Shown piece after piece: positions 1 through 8,266 of a DNA stretch of 16,167 nt. The DNA comes from CAZHTF01 sp964535305 (lineage in GTDB: Bacteria > Planctomycetota > Phycisphaerae > UBA1845 > Fen-1342), in NCBI GenBank assembly GCA_964535305.1, contig CAZHTF010000073.1:1-16167 (forward strand), written 5' to 3'. Under the pieces are notes generated by a model. That model ran no database searches, had not been told where the DNA came from, and saw only the letters and a list, made by a program, of their open reading frames with translations. Every line of letters begins with the position of its first letter. Position 1 is the first letter of the stretch. Both the position numbers and the translations under genes were made by a program.

Positions 1-822
1 GTCCGGAGGGTTGGGCCCGTCGATCGCCTGCCAGAAGCGTGCAAACGCGGTCGCGTCACCGGCGGCCAGCGCGTTCGCACCGCAGGCCAACGCCCAGCGG
101 CGCAGCGCCAGCGCTGCGCGATCCGGACTGCGCGCCTGTGGCAACCAACGCTCCAGCACTGTGCGACCGGCCGCAAACATGCACTGATGATCGCGTGTCA
201 TGCTGTCAGCCCGCAGGCGCAGGTGCAGCAGCGTGCGCGGCACGACGCTGCAGCGTGCCCCGGCCTTCGCCAACCGCAGCCAAAGATCCCAGTCTTCGCA
301 GGCGGGCAGGTTTCGATCAAAGGGCGTCGGTCCTACCAGCCGCGCGGGCACAAGCGTCATAGGCGTGATTGGGTTACCCCGCAGCAGCTCGTCAAATTCA
401 AACCGTCGCGGATCGGGAAACTGCCGCACGCCCAGACTCTGACCGTCGTGCGTGAGCAGGCAGCGGCCGGCGGTGACGACGGTGTTCGCCGGCGACTGCG
501 CGGCGCGGGTCCACAATTCCGCCAGCGCGTCGGGCGCGAGCAGGTCGTCGGCGTCGAGAAAGAACAGGTGCGCGGCGCGGGCCGCGAGCACGCCCAGGTT
601 TCGCGTGCCGGCCAGCCCGTGATGCGGGGCCAGCATGACGCGGATGCGCGCGTCCTGCCGAGCGAATTGCGTCAAAACACGCGCGGTGTCGTCCGTTGAC
701 GCGTCGTCGACGCAGACGGCCTCCCAATCCACCAGGCTCTGCTGCCGCAGGCTGACCAGCGTTTCGGCGAGCGTTTTCTGCGCGTTGAAGCAGGGCACGA
801 TGACAGAGATTCTCGGTGGCAC
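1..822 (-). CDS. Family 2 (GT-A) glycosyltransferase, C-terminally cut by window edge
   Basis: This reads for 274 codons from a GTG at 822 to the left edge with no stop, so the C-terminus lies outside. It is probably a family 2 glycosyltransferase that moves a sugar from a nucleotide-sugar to a growing glycan at the cytoplasmic face of the membrane. The N-terminus has the typical first GT-A strand (RISVIVPCFN, residues 4-13) and VDDAST (38-43). A DxD-type metal/nucleotide site DADD follows at 90-93. An acceptor-side ED motif sits in CEDWDLWLR (175-183), where the Glu or first Asp would be the catalytic base. No membrane segment is visible in the part present. The GTG start is favoured because AAGGAG lies 9 nt upstream and no ATG precedes it in frame. 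It diverges from the glycosyltransferase operon to its right, so it probably belongs to the same glycan locus. The acceptor and donor are unknown. Confidence 0.9.
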   Translation of the reverse strand, partial: MPPRISVIVPCFNAQKTLAETLVSLRQQSLVDWEAVCVDDASTDDTARVLTQFARQDARIRVMLAPHHGLAGTRNLGVLAARAAHLFFLDADDLLAPDALAELWTRAAQSPANTVVTAGRCLLTHDGQSLGVRQFPDPRRFEFDELLRGNPITPMTLVPARLVGPTPFDRNLPACEDWDLWLRLAKAGARCSVVPRTLLHLRLRADSMTRDHQCMFAAGRTVLERWLPQARSPDRAALALRRWALACGANALAAGDATAFARFWQAIDGPNPPD

Positions 823-990
823 GCTACGGCGCTCCTTGGGCGGCGCATCGCCCAATCTGCCTATCGACCAGGCGGCGGCAGGACGCTCAGTCGCGCCAGC
901 CGGATTCGCCGATACCTACCTGCACCAACGCGACGGACGATTCGCGGCCGGCGCGGAGCTTGCCGCGCACGAACCGGCTTCGGAGCGCGG
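823..990. other. Divergent intergenic region between glycosyltransferase genes
   Basis: These 168 nt separate the leftward family 2 glycosyltransferase from the rightward three-gene operon, so promoters for both directions should lie here. I could not find a convincing -35/-10 pair. The GGAG just before 991 and the AAGGAG at 832-837 are the ribosome binding sites at its two ends. Confidence 0.5.
832..837 (-). promoter_or_regulatory. Shine-Dalgarno AAGGAG deciding a GTG start
   Basis: A full AAGGAG on the minus strand sits 9 nt upstream of the GTG at 822. It fixes the start of the glycosyltransferase in the absence of any nearby in-frame ATG. Confidence 0.7.
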
Positions 991-3462
991 ATGAGCGGCA
1001 GCTTGAGCATCGACGCGCTGCTCGACCTGGGCCAACGCGGTGACGTCAATCAGTTCATTTCCATCGCCACCAAAGTCTTGCTGCATGGTGTCGATCATGA
1101 TCCGCTCCGGCTGCTGCTGACGCGGCGGCTGGCGGAGCGCGGCTTGCTGCGGGCCGCGGCCGAGATCGCCCGCGGGGCGGGCGCGGCGCTGCTGCGATCA
1201 GCCGAATACGGGCGCATGCTGCGCACGCTGACGAGTCAGCCGCGCGATGGTTACGTGCCGATTGCTTCGCTGACCTTTCGCTACCAGGCGAATCTTGCCG
1301 CCTTGCGGGAACGCTACACCTGGGCCGCGCCACTGGATGCGGCGTGGCGCGCGGTGGCTGAGCGGTTCTCTTTTCATCAGGGCGCAGATGGGCAGTGGCA
1401 GATTCTGCGCGGGGGGGCGGGCGGCGGCTGGTGCCCGGTGTTCGGGCTGCAGCCGGCCGGCCAGACGCGCGAGGCGCAGCGCACTGTTCACGAAGGCCGC
1501 ATCGTTTACCCAATCGTGATCGAGGGTGTCGGCATCGGGGCCCACCTGCCGGCGGTGTTCGCGGCGACGCAGGCGACTTTTCTCGGCGCGTCCGCGCTGC
1601 TGTACCAGGTGGAGTCGTCGTACGTGGCGCTGGCCGCGGCGCTGCACCTGCACGACTGGACCGGCCTGATCGCGGCGCCGCGCGTGCAGATCTGCTGCGG
1701 GCCGACGGCGTATGAGCAGCTCGAGCGTGCCATCCAGTCAGAGGCCGACGCGCCGCCGCCGCAGACGCTGCTGCGCGTTCCGAGCTGGGAGACGCCGCCG
1801 AGTGGCGCGCCCGGGATTGAGGCGGTCCTGCGGCGGCTGTGCGAGGAGTACGAGGCGGCGCGGGTTGCGCTGTTCGAGCCGCTGGAGCGACTGTCGGCGC
1901 AGCGCGACGCGGCCTGGTGGGCGCGGCGTTTCGAAGCGGCCCGCAGCGGCGCGGGTCCGCCGCTGCGTGTCTTGGGCATCACCAGCCGCTTTACGACCGT
2001 GCTGCAATACTCGATGCGCGACGCACTGGCGGCGTTTGAGGAGGCCGGCTGCGTCACGCGTATGCTGATCGAGCAGGCCGATCATCACCTGGCGACGCCG
2101 CAGCGCACACTCGTGGCCCTGCGTGAGTTCGATCCGGACCTGGTCTTCCTGATCGATCACACGCGGGCTGGCATGTCCGCCTCGCTGGTGGCGGGGCTTC
2201 CAGTTCTGACGTGGGTGCAGGATCGGCTGCCGTGGCTGTTTCGGCGGGAGACCGGGGCGGCGCTGGGACCGTTGGATTTCTGCATGGGCGTCGGCCGCCG
2301 CGAGCTGACGCGCCAACATGGCTACCCGGCCAGCCGCTATTTCGCCACCGAGATGGCGACGCGCCCGCGCTCGCTGGGCGACGCCGAGAGCGACGCGCGC
2401 GATGCTCGCGAGCACGGCGATGATCTGACCTGTGATCTGGCGTTCGCCAGCAATTGGAGCACTTCGCCGCAGGTGCTGCACGAGCAATTGCGGTGCAAGG
2501 TCGCAGACACGTGGCACCCGCTGCTCGATGCGTGTTATTCCGAGCTGCGGGCGCGGCTGGAATCCGACCGGCTGAACGGCGGTTTGTTTTTGGAGCACTT
2601 TCTGGAGTGCGTTGCAGCCAGCAGCGGCGTGTCGTTGCCGCGGGCTGTGGGCGGGGAACTCAGCGCCAACTATCTGCGTCCGCTGCTGGACTGCCTGATC
2701 CGCCACCAGACGCTGGAGTGGGCGGCGCGCTGGGCCGAATCGAGCGGGCGGCGCTTCTTCCTCTACGGCAACGGCTGGGAGAAGCACCCGCGTTTCGCGC
2801 CGTTCGCGCGCGGCTTCATCGCGCACGGTCCGCGGCTGGGCCGCGCGTTTCGCGCAGCACGGATCAACTTGCACGCTGGCGTGAACCCGGCGCTGCATCC
2901 GCGCGTGCTGGATGGGCTGGCCGCGGGCGGGTTCTTCCTGGCGCGGCTGCATGCGCACGACGTGTCCTACGACGTCTCGCAGGGCGTGTACGACTGGATT
3001 CGGCAGCGCCACGCGGGGGCGCCGCGGCGCCTGAGATTGCCGGTTGAGGGGCGGGCCGCCCCGCGCGATCTGCCGCCAGCGCTGCGCGCCCAGCGGGATG
3101 CGTTGTGTGCGTTGACGGGCGCGGACCCGCGCGCGCCGTTCGTCCTGGGGCCGGCCGACCTGGAGCGCTTTGTTGCGCTGCACGATGAGAAAACCGAGCA
3201 CGTCGCTTCGGGAATCTGGCCCGATTTCGTGCGGGTGACATTTTCAACCGAGATAGAGATGGTCGAGCGCCTGGAAAAGTTCCTGGGCGACGACGCCGAG
3301 CGGGCGCGCGTCGCGCAATCGTTGCGCGAGCCCGTGCTGAAGTTGTTCACCTACGACGCCGTCATCGCGAACGTCTTGTGCTGGCTGCAGCAGCGGCTGG
3401 AGCAGGCGTGCGGGGCGGCAAAGGCTGGCGCGGTGCTGAATGGCGATTCGAATCGGACCTGA
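991..3462 (+). CDS. CgeB-like glycosyltransferase with long unrecognised N-terminal region
   Basis: An 823-residue protein. From about residue 325 it looks like a GT-B glycosyltransferase of the CgeB / DUF3880 type: a Rossmann-like start (LRVLGITSRF), then FDPDLVFLIDH and a GLPVLTWVQD strand. The C-terminal donor-binding half carries NLHAGVNPALHPRVLDGLAAGGFFL (about 626-650, in two pieces in this family: an HxxxxP-type loop and an Ala/Gly-rich helix). It ends in a helix typical of GT-B proteins. Residues 1-320 are rich in helices and match no domain I recognise; they may be a helical or acceptor-binding module. There is no signal peptide or membrane segment, so it is probably cytoplasmic. The ATG is preceded by GGAG at 5-nt spacing. 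It is the first gene of an operon: the radical SAM gene starts 23 nt before its stop. The family assignment is by overall pattern, and substrate is unknown. Confidence 0.75.
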   Translation: MSGSLSIDALLDLGQRGDVNQFISIATKVLLHGVDHDPLRLLLTRRLAERGLLRAAAEIARGAGAALLRSAEYGRMLRTLTSQPRDGYVPIASLTFRYQANLAALRERYTWAAPLDAAWRAVAERFSFHQGADGQWQILRGGAGGGWCPVFGLQPAGQTREAQRTVHEGRIVYPIVIEGVGIGAHLPAVFAATQATFLGASALLYQVESSYVALAAALHLHDWTGLIAAPRVQICCGPTAYEQLERAIQSEADAPPPQTLLRVPSWETPPSGAPGIEAVLRRLCEEYEAARVALFEPLERLSAQRDAAWWARRFEAARSGAGPPLRVLGITSRFTTVLQYSMRDALAAFEEAGCVTRMLIEQADHHLATPQRTLVALREFDPDLVFLIDHTRAGMSASLVAGLPVLTWVQDRLPWLFRRETGAALGPLDFCMGVGRRELTRQHGYPASRYFATEMATRPRSLGDAESDARDAREHGDDLTCDLAFASNWSTSPQVLHEQLRCKVADTWHPLLDACYSELRARLESDRLNGGLFLEHFLECVAASSGVSLPRAVGGELSANYLRPLLDCLIRHQTLEWAARWAESSGRRFFLYGNGWEKHPRFAPFARGFIAHGPRLGRAFRAARINLHAGVNPALHPRVLDGLAAGGFFLARLHAHDVSYDVSQGVYDWIRQRHAGAPRRLRLPVEGRAAPRDLPPALRAQRDALCALTGADPRAPFVLGPADLERFVALHDEKTEHVASGIWPDFVRVTFSTEIEMVERLEKFLGDDAERARVAQSLREPVLKLFTYDAVIANVLCWLQQRLEQACGAAKAGAVLNGDSNRT

Positions 3463-4762
3463 CGCGGCCGCGTTCGATGTGCTCGACATGCTGGTCATTC
3501 ATCCGCGCTACCCCATGCCTTTCTGGCGGATCATGCCGCACGGCTGCCTGGCACTGGCCCAGTATCTCGACAAGCACGGCTACAGCGCCGCGGTCTGGGA
3601 TTACAACATCGACGCGCGCGCCAGCGATGAAGCACTGCTCGAGCTGCTGCGCAGCCGCCGCGTGCGCTGGGCCGGAATCTCGCTGCTGAGCACGCAATTG
3701 CCCGAAGCGCGGCGGCTGGCGCGGCTGATCCGCACTGCGTCGCCGCAGACGCGCATCGTCGCCGGCGGTCAGCACATTGCCGCCAGCTCGGCGCACACCT
3801 TTCCCGAGGCCGAGCTGCTGGTGACGGGCGAGGGCGAGCTGGCCCTGCTCGAGATCCTGCAGCGCGAGCGCGAGCCGGCCCGGCCGAGCACGCCGCAACT
3901 TCGCGTGGTCAGCGATGCGCGGCTGATTCACGGCGAGGTGATCAAGAACATCAACGAGGTGCCGCTGCCGGATCGGGCTGTGCTGGCGCGCTATGCCGAG
4001 CTGGAGCGCTTTGAGCGGCTGGGGATCATCGTCGCCCGCGGTTGTCCGTTTGACTGCACCTTCTGCCACTTTGAGGAGCGCTCGCGCGAGGCGCGGCGCT
4101 ACGATCCGCCCGCGGTGGGCGAGCTGATCTCGCTGGCGTGGGAGGAGATGGGCGTCGACGACGTGTTCTTTCTCGACGACATCTTCACGCTGAACCGCAA
4201 ATGGGTGCTCGAGGTCTGCGACGAGATCCGCAATCGCGGGCTGGATCATCTGAAATATGGCTGCTTCTCGCACGTGCGCGCCGGCGGACCCGAGGTCTAC
4301 CAGGCCATGGCGCAAGCCGGGTTCACGCAGATCCAACTGGGCATCGAATCCGGCGATGAGCGCATCCGTAGGCGGATGCACAAGAACTTCACCGACGAGC
4401 AGACGCGGGCGGCGGTTTCGCTGATCAAGTCGTGCGGCATGGAACCGCACTGCCTGTACATCCTGGGCTACGCCGGCGAGACGCTCGACACCATGCGCCG
4501 CACGCTGGAGATGGCCGAGAGCCTGGAAACGACGGCGTGGTTCTCGTATGCACAGCCGCTACCGGGCACGGAGTTTCTGCTCGAAGCCGAGCGCGAGGGC
4601 ACGATCCTGGAGCGCGACCTGTCAAGGTATGGCAATCAGCAGATCGTCTACCTGCCGGACGGCGTGACGCTGGAGCAGATGAAGCAGATCCAGGTCGAAG
4701 CCGAGCAACTGCGGCAGTATCTGCAGCAGCGCTACGCCCATGGCGCACTCACCGTCGTCTGA
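3440..4762 (+). CDS. B12-binding-domain radical SAM enzyme
   Basis: A 440-residue enzyme expected to cleave S-adenosylmethionine with a [4Fe-4S] cluster and catalyse a radical reaction such as methylation or rearrangement. Residues about 13-145 form a B12-binding-type Rossmann domain, with the MLVIHPRYP strand, IVAGGQH (106-112) and the family-typical VTGEGE (128-133). The DxHxxG histidine-ligand motif is absent, as in many proteins of this class, so cobalamin binding is likely but not certain. The radical SAM core starts near 190. The cluster cysteines are C202, C206 and C209 in RGCPFDCTFCHF, and IESGDE (302-307) is a later core motif. The start overlaps the previous gene by 23 nt and has no good ribosome binding site, which suggests translational coupling. 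An internal ATG at 3488 is possible. Sitting between glycosyltransferases, it may modify a sugar, lipid carrier or glycan, but the reaction cannot be inferred. Confidence 0.9.
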   Translation: MAIRIGPDAAAFDVLDMLVIHPRYPMPFWRIMPHGCLALAQYLDKHGYSAAVWDYNIDARASDEALLELLRSRRVRWAGISLLSTQLPEARRLARLIRTASPQTRIVAGGQHIAASSAHTFPEAELLVTGEGELALLEILQREREPARPSTPQLRVVSDARLIHGEVIKNINEVPLPDRAVLARYAELERFERLGIIVARGCPFDCTFCHFEERSREARRYDPPAVGELISLAWEEMGVDDVFFLDDIFTLNRKWVLEVCDEIRNRGLDHLKYGCFSHVRAGGPEVYQAMAQAGFTQIQLGIESGDERIRRRMHKNFTDEQTRAAVSLIKSCGMEPHCLYILGYAGETLDTMRRTLEMAESLETTAWFSYAQPLPGTEFLLEAEREGTILERDLSRYGNQQIVYLPDGVTLEQMKQIQVEAEQLRQYLQQRYAHGALTVV

Positions 4763-4793
4763 GACGCGCGACCCAGACACGTCCCCGGGAAAC

Positions 4794-4797
4794 GGAG
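4794..4797 (+). promoter_or_regulatory. Shine-Dalgarno GGAG favouring start at 4803
   Basis: GGAG lies 5 nt before the ATG at 4803, in the 40-nt gap after the radical SAM stop codon. The alternative ATG at 4740 has no such element, so translation of the fusion protein most likely begins here. Confidence 0.55.
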
Positions 4798-4802
4798 TTC
4801 CC

Positions 4803-7127
4803 ATGAATTCGGCAGAATCGCACGGCGGCACCGGCAACTACCAGAACCTGGCGGATGTGGTCACCTGGATGCGGGCCGCAGACCCGCGCAGCGTGCTGGA
4901 TGTGGGCGTGGGCTTTGGCCGCTGGGGCTTTCTCGTTCGAGATTTTCTAGAAGTGTGGAACGGGCGCAACAACCGCGCCGCGTGGGCCGTGCGGCTGGTG
5001 GGCGTCGAAGCTTTTGAAGCGAACATTCGCGAGCATCAGCGACTGCTCTACGACGAGCTGTACATCGGCCGAGCCGAAGAATTCTTCGCGCAGCGCACGG
5101 AGCGCTTTGACCTGTGCATTCTCGGCGACGTGCTCGAGCACTTTCCAAAGCCCGTCGGACAACACCTGCTCGAACAGGCCCTGGCGCGCAGCGGGTACGT
5201 GCTGCTCGTGCTGCCACTAGGCGGAGAGTGGCCACAAGGCGATGCGTACGGCAATGCCTTCGAGCGGCACCTGGCGAGTTGGGAAGCGGCGGAGGTGCTG
5301 GCACTGCAGCCGCTGATCGCGTGCGAATATCGCGATTACGTGGGGCGGCCATTCCTGGCGGCGCTGCTGAGCCAGAGCGACCCGAAGTCGCTGCGCGGAA
5401 CGCTTGAGCCGGTGCAGGCGCGTTGCCTGACGTCGGCGCCGCTGGCGGCGGCGGATGCGGCGCCACGAACGCTCGCACCGAATGAGACGCAGGTAACGCC
5501 CGCGACCGATTTGCCGCGAATGCACGGCGCCACGCGCTTCGTCGCCAGTCCGAACGCGCCGCTCGCGCCGGTGGCGTCACCTGCGGCGCGCGTTGCGGCA
5601 GGTGATGCATCGCGCGGCGTGGGCGCTGCGGAAGCGCCGCGGTTGCACCTGGCGCTGGTGTCGTACGAGTTTTCGCCGGCGACGGGCGGCATCGCGACGT
5701 ACGCAGCGGGCCTGGTGCGGATGCTGGGGGCGGCGGGCCATCACGTCACGGTGATTACCGCGACAGCCGGGCCGCACCCAGCGTTTGCGAACGCCGAGGT
5801 GCACGCGTATTCAAAACGGGCGCTCGCGCCGACCGGCTCGTGGTCGACCGATTGGATCGCCGAGCTGAAGCAGTTCTGCGCGTGGGCCGGACGCAAGCTG
5901 GACGGCATTCACGCGCGCAAGCCGATCGATGTCATCGAAGTCAGCGACTACTACCTGGAAGGTTTGTTTCTGGACGCGCAACGCTGGCTGCGACGCGACG
6001 GCAGCCGCGTGCCGGTCGTGACGCACGTGCATGGGCCGCGGGCGGTGGTCACGGCGCTGGATGTGTACGGTCACGCGCCCTTGCTGGCGAAGCTGGAGGA
6101 CGCGTGGCTGCGCAGTGCGACACATCGCAAGTCGTATTCACCGCTGATGTGCGAGACACTCGAGCGGATGATCCCGGGCGCCGCATGCGCGCTGGTGCCC
6201 GCGCCATTCGAGCCGCTGACGGACGCGGCGGCGGGCGCGGCTGGCCAATCGGCGATGTCCACTTCGTCTGCAATCGCGGCGCTGGGCAAGTCGGCCGTGT
6301 CCGTGGGCGGCTCGGCGCGGCGCGCGTCGGATTTCGCATACGACATTCTGTATTTCGGTCGCCTGCAGCGCTGCAAGGGCACGACCTCGCTGGTGCAGGC
6401 GCTGCAACTGCTCGCGCAGCGCGGGCAGACGCCACGCGTCTGCCTGATCGGCGGCGACACGAGTACCGCGGACGGCGGCGGCTCGATGGCCGAATACGTG
6501 CGGCGCGAGCTTTCGCCGCTCTGTGGCGAGCGGCTGACGCTCGGGTCGGCGGTTCCGCGCAGCGAGCTGGCCGGGCTGCTGGCGCGCAGTCGCGTCGTGA
6601 TCGTGCCGAGCTGGTTTGAGTCGCTGAGTTTCGTCTTCCTGGAGGCCTGCGCCGCGGGCCGGCCGGTGATCGCGTCAACGCAAATCGGTGCGACGTACAC
6701 GCTGCCGGCGGACCTGGCAGCGCGATCGGTGGTGAATGTCCGCAACATGAAGGCTTTCGTCGAGCGGCTGCAGAGCACGCTGGCGCTGCCGGAGGGCGAA
6801 TTGAACGCGTGGGGCGCGCAGCTTCGCGAGGCCGTGCTGTCCGCGTATCAGCCGGCCGACTTGCTGGAACAGACGGTGCGCTATTACCGGCGGTGCATCG
6901 AAGTGCCGGCGTCCGCCGCCTCAGCCGCCGCGGGCGCGTTCGATTCATCCGGCTCCGTGCGCGGGGTGCCGCTCTCGCTGCTGGACGATGTGCTGCGAAT
7001 CCTGCAGGCGCGCAAGCTGGATTTCGAACGCGTCTCGCGCGAGCTGCGGCGGGCGAGGGCGATGCCAACACAGGCAGCACACGACACCTTGAATGCCATG
7101 CCGCCTGATGCATGCCGAACGAGCTGA
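4803..7127 (+). CDS. SAM methyltransferase fused to GT4 glycosyltransferase
   Basis: A 774-residue bifunctional protein. Residues about 12-215 are a class I methyltransferase: glycine-rich SAM loop VLDVGVGFGRWG (31-42), acidic second motif GVEAFEAN (67-74) and FDLCILGDVLEHF (102-114). An Ala/Pro-rich linker (about 220-279) joins it to a GT4-type GT-B glycosyltransferase. That half begins LHLALVSYEFSPATGGIATY (281-300) and has the donor-domain YFGRLQRCKG at 517. The EX7E motif is E606 and E614 within PSWFESLSFVFLEACAAG. A helical tail of about 75 residues follows. It may methylate and extend the same glycan, for example as a chain-capping enzyme, but this is inferred. I chose the ATG at 4803 because GGAG lies 5 nt upstream. 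The in-frame ATG at 4740, inside the radical SAM gene, lacks a ribosome binding site and would add 21 polar residues. It is the last gene of the operon. Confidence 0.88.
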   Translation: MNSAESHGGTGNYQNLADVVTWMRAADPRSVLDVGVGFGRWGFLVRDFLEVWNGRNNRAAWAVRLVGVEAFEANIREHQRLLYDELYIGRAEEFFAQRTERFDLCILGDVLEHFPKPVGQHLLEQALARSGYVLLVLPLGGEWPQGDAYGNAFERHLASWEAAEVLALQPLIACEYRDYVGRPFLAALLSQSDPKSLRGTLEPVQARCLTSAPLAAADAAPRTLAPNETQVTPATDLPRMHGATRFVASPNAPLAPVASPAARVAAGDASRGVGAAEAPRLHLALVSYEFSPATGGIATYAAGLVRMLGAAGHHVTVITATAGPHPAFANAEVHAYSKRALAPTGSWSTDWIAELKQFCAWAGRKLDGIHARKPIDVIEVSDYYLEGLFLDAQRWLRRDGSRVPVVTHVHGPRAVVTALDVYGHAPLLAKLEDAWLRSATHRKSYSPLMCETLERMIPGAACALVPAPFEPLTDAAAGAAGQSAMSTSSAIAALGKSAVSVGGSARRASDFAYDILYFGRLQRCKGTTSLVQALQLLAQRGQTPRVCLIGGDTSTADGGGSMAEYVRRELSPLCGERLTLGSAVPRSELAGLLARSRVVIVPSWFESLSFVFLEACAAGRPVIASTQIGATYTLPADLAARSVVNVRNMKAFVERLQSTLALPEGELNAWGAQLREAVLSAYQPADLLEQTVRYYRRCIEVPASAASAAAGAFDSSGSVRGVPLSLLDDVLRILQARKLDFERVSRELRRARAMPTQAAHDTLNAMPPDACRTS

Positions 7128-7208
7128 TTCTGCGACGATGATGAGTGGAGTGCGTGCCGCGCATGATGGGCGTGGAATCCCAGCGCTGGGCCGGGGGCGC
7201 GAGCGGGG
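7128..7208. other. Convergent gap after glycosyltransferase operon and tsaD
   Basis: These 81 nt lie between two converging operons, so transcription should end here from both sides. The only structure seen is a perfect 12-nt palindrome (CCCAGCGCTGGG, 7179-7190). It would give at best a 4-bp stem and has no T run on either side, so it is not a convincing intrinsic terminator. Confidence 0.4.
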
Positions 7209-8249
7209 TCAGCGCGTTGCGGCGCGCAGCAGTCCGGAGCGCGGCTCGAGCGTCAGGTCTGCCAGCAGCCCGCGGCGCAGCCGCTGCCAGCCGAGCGCGG
7301 CGATCATGGCGGCGTTGTCGGTGCAATACTCCGCGGGCGTCAACGTCAGTCGCAGCGCCGCCGCCTCGCAGGCCTGTCGCAGCGCGCTGCGCAGGGCGGC
7401 GTTGGCCGCCACCCCGCCGCCGACCACCACGTGCCGCACGTTGCAGCGTTGCGCCGCTTGCATCGTCTTGCTGACCAGCGTCTCGACCACCGCGGCCTGA
7501 AAGCTGGCGGCGATGTCCGCGCGCTGCTGTGTGGAGAGGTGCGCGATGCTGCCGTATTTCTGCCCGCGGCCGAAGACGTGGTACATGACGGCGGTCTTGA
7601 GGCCGCTGAACGAGAAGTCCAGTCGCGGCTCGTGCAGCCAGGCGCGTGGGAAGCGCACGGCGCGCGGGTCGCCAGCGCGCGCCAGCTGGTCGATCAGCGG
7701 GCCGCCGGGGTAGCCCAGCTCGAGAATCGCGGCGACTTTGTCGAACGCTTCGCCGGCGGCATCGTCCATCGTTTGCCCGAGCAGCTCGATTGTCAGGAAA
7801 TCCCGCACGAAATAGAGCGAGCTGTGCCCGCCGCTGACCACCAGCGCCAGCGCCGGCCAGGGGTCGCGACCGTCGGCGGCCAGGGCCGCACTGGTCGCGT
7901 GTGCTTCGATGTGGTCGACCGCGACGAGCGGGAGGTTGTGGGTCCAGGCGAGCGTTTTGGCGGCCGCGACGCCGACCAGCAGCGAGCCGATTAGGCCCGG
8001 TCCATCTGTGACGGCGATGCCGCTCAGGTCTGCGAGCCTGACGCGAGCTTCGTGAAGCGCGGCTTCGACGGTCGGCCAGACACGCTCGATGTGCGCGCGC
8101 GAAGCGATCTCCGGCACGACGCCGCCGTAGGGGGCGTGCAATTCGTTCTGCGACGCGACCACGTTCGAGCACACGCGCGTTCCGTCGCTGATGACGGCGG
8201 CGGCGGTTTCGTCGCAGGAGGTCTCGATACCCAGCAGAAAATCCGGCAT
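7209..8249 (-). CDS. tsaD: tRNA N6-threonylcarbamoyladenosine (t6A37) transferase TsaD
   Basis: A 346-residue protein of normal length for TsaD (Kae1/YgjD). The enzyme transfers the threonylcarbamoyl group from TC-AMP to A37 of ANN-decoding tRNAs in the cytoplasm, with TsaB and TsaE as partners in bacteria. Clear signatures are the N-terminal GIETSCDET (7-15), GGVVPEIASRAH (42-53) and the metal-binding pair H113 and H117 in DHIEAH. Further ones are SGGH (139-142), GEAFDK (166-171) and the C-terminal metal ligand D311 in CTDNAAM. All key residues are intact, so it should be active. It starts 17 nt after the pterin synthase stop and is last in the minus-strand operon. It is normally essential or nearly so, and no tsaB or tsaE is visible nearby. 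Ribosome binding upstream of the ATG is weak, so coupling to the preceding gene is likely. Confidence 0.97.
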   Translation of the reverse strand: MPDFLLGIETSCDETAAAVISDGTRVCSNVVASQNELHAPYGGVVPEIASRAHIERVWPTVEAALHEARVRLADLSGIAVTDGPGLIGSLLVGVAAAKTLAWTHNLPLVAVDHIEAHATSAALAADGRDPWPALALVVSGGHSSLYFVRDFLTIELLGQTMDDAAGEAFDKVAAILELGYPGGPLIDQLARAGDPRAVRFPRAWLHEPRLDFSFSGLKTAVMYHVFGRGQKYGSIAHLSTQQRADIAASFQAAVVETLVSKTMQAAQRCNVRHVVVGGGVAANAALRSALRQACEAAALRLTLTPAEYCTDNAAMIAALGWQRLRRGLLADLTLEPRSGLLRAATR

Positions 8250-8266
8250 TGCACTCGGTCCGCGAT

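Noticed and set aside
635..994. A 119-codon plus-strand frame ending in an ATGA overlap with the start of the CgeB-like gene
   Set aside because: The ATGA overlap is suggestive, but most of the frame is antisense to the family 2 glycosyltransferase and the product looks like a shadow.
1738..3201. A 487-codon minus-strand frame inside the CgeB-like gene
   Set aside because: Its composition (Arg, Gln, Ala) is that of an antisense frame of GC-rich coding DNA, and the plus strand has recognisable glycosyltransferase motifs.
4740..4742. ATG at 4740 as start of the MT-GT4 fusion
   Set aside because: It has no ribosome binding site and adds a polar 21-residue stretch. ATG 4803 has GGAG at good spacing.
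7179..7190. Palindrome CCCAGCGCTGGG as a terminator
   Set aside because: The stem is too short once a loop is allowed, and there is no T run on either side.
6049..8172. A 707-codon open frame on the minus strand crossing the end of the MT-GT4 gene and tsaD
   Set aside because: It is Arg/Ala/Pro-rich with no domain. It is antisense to the GT4 half and in another phase of tsaD, both of which have intact catalytic motifs. It is a GC-rich shadow frame.
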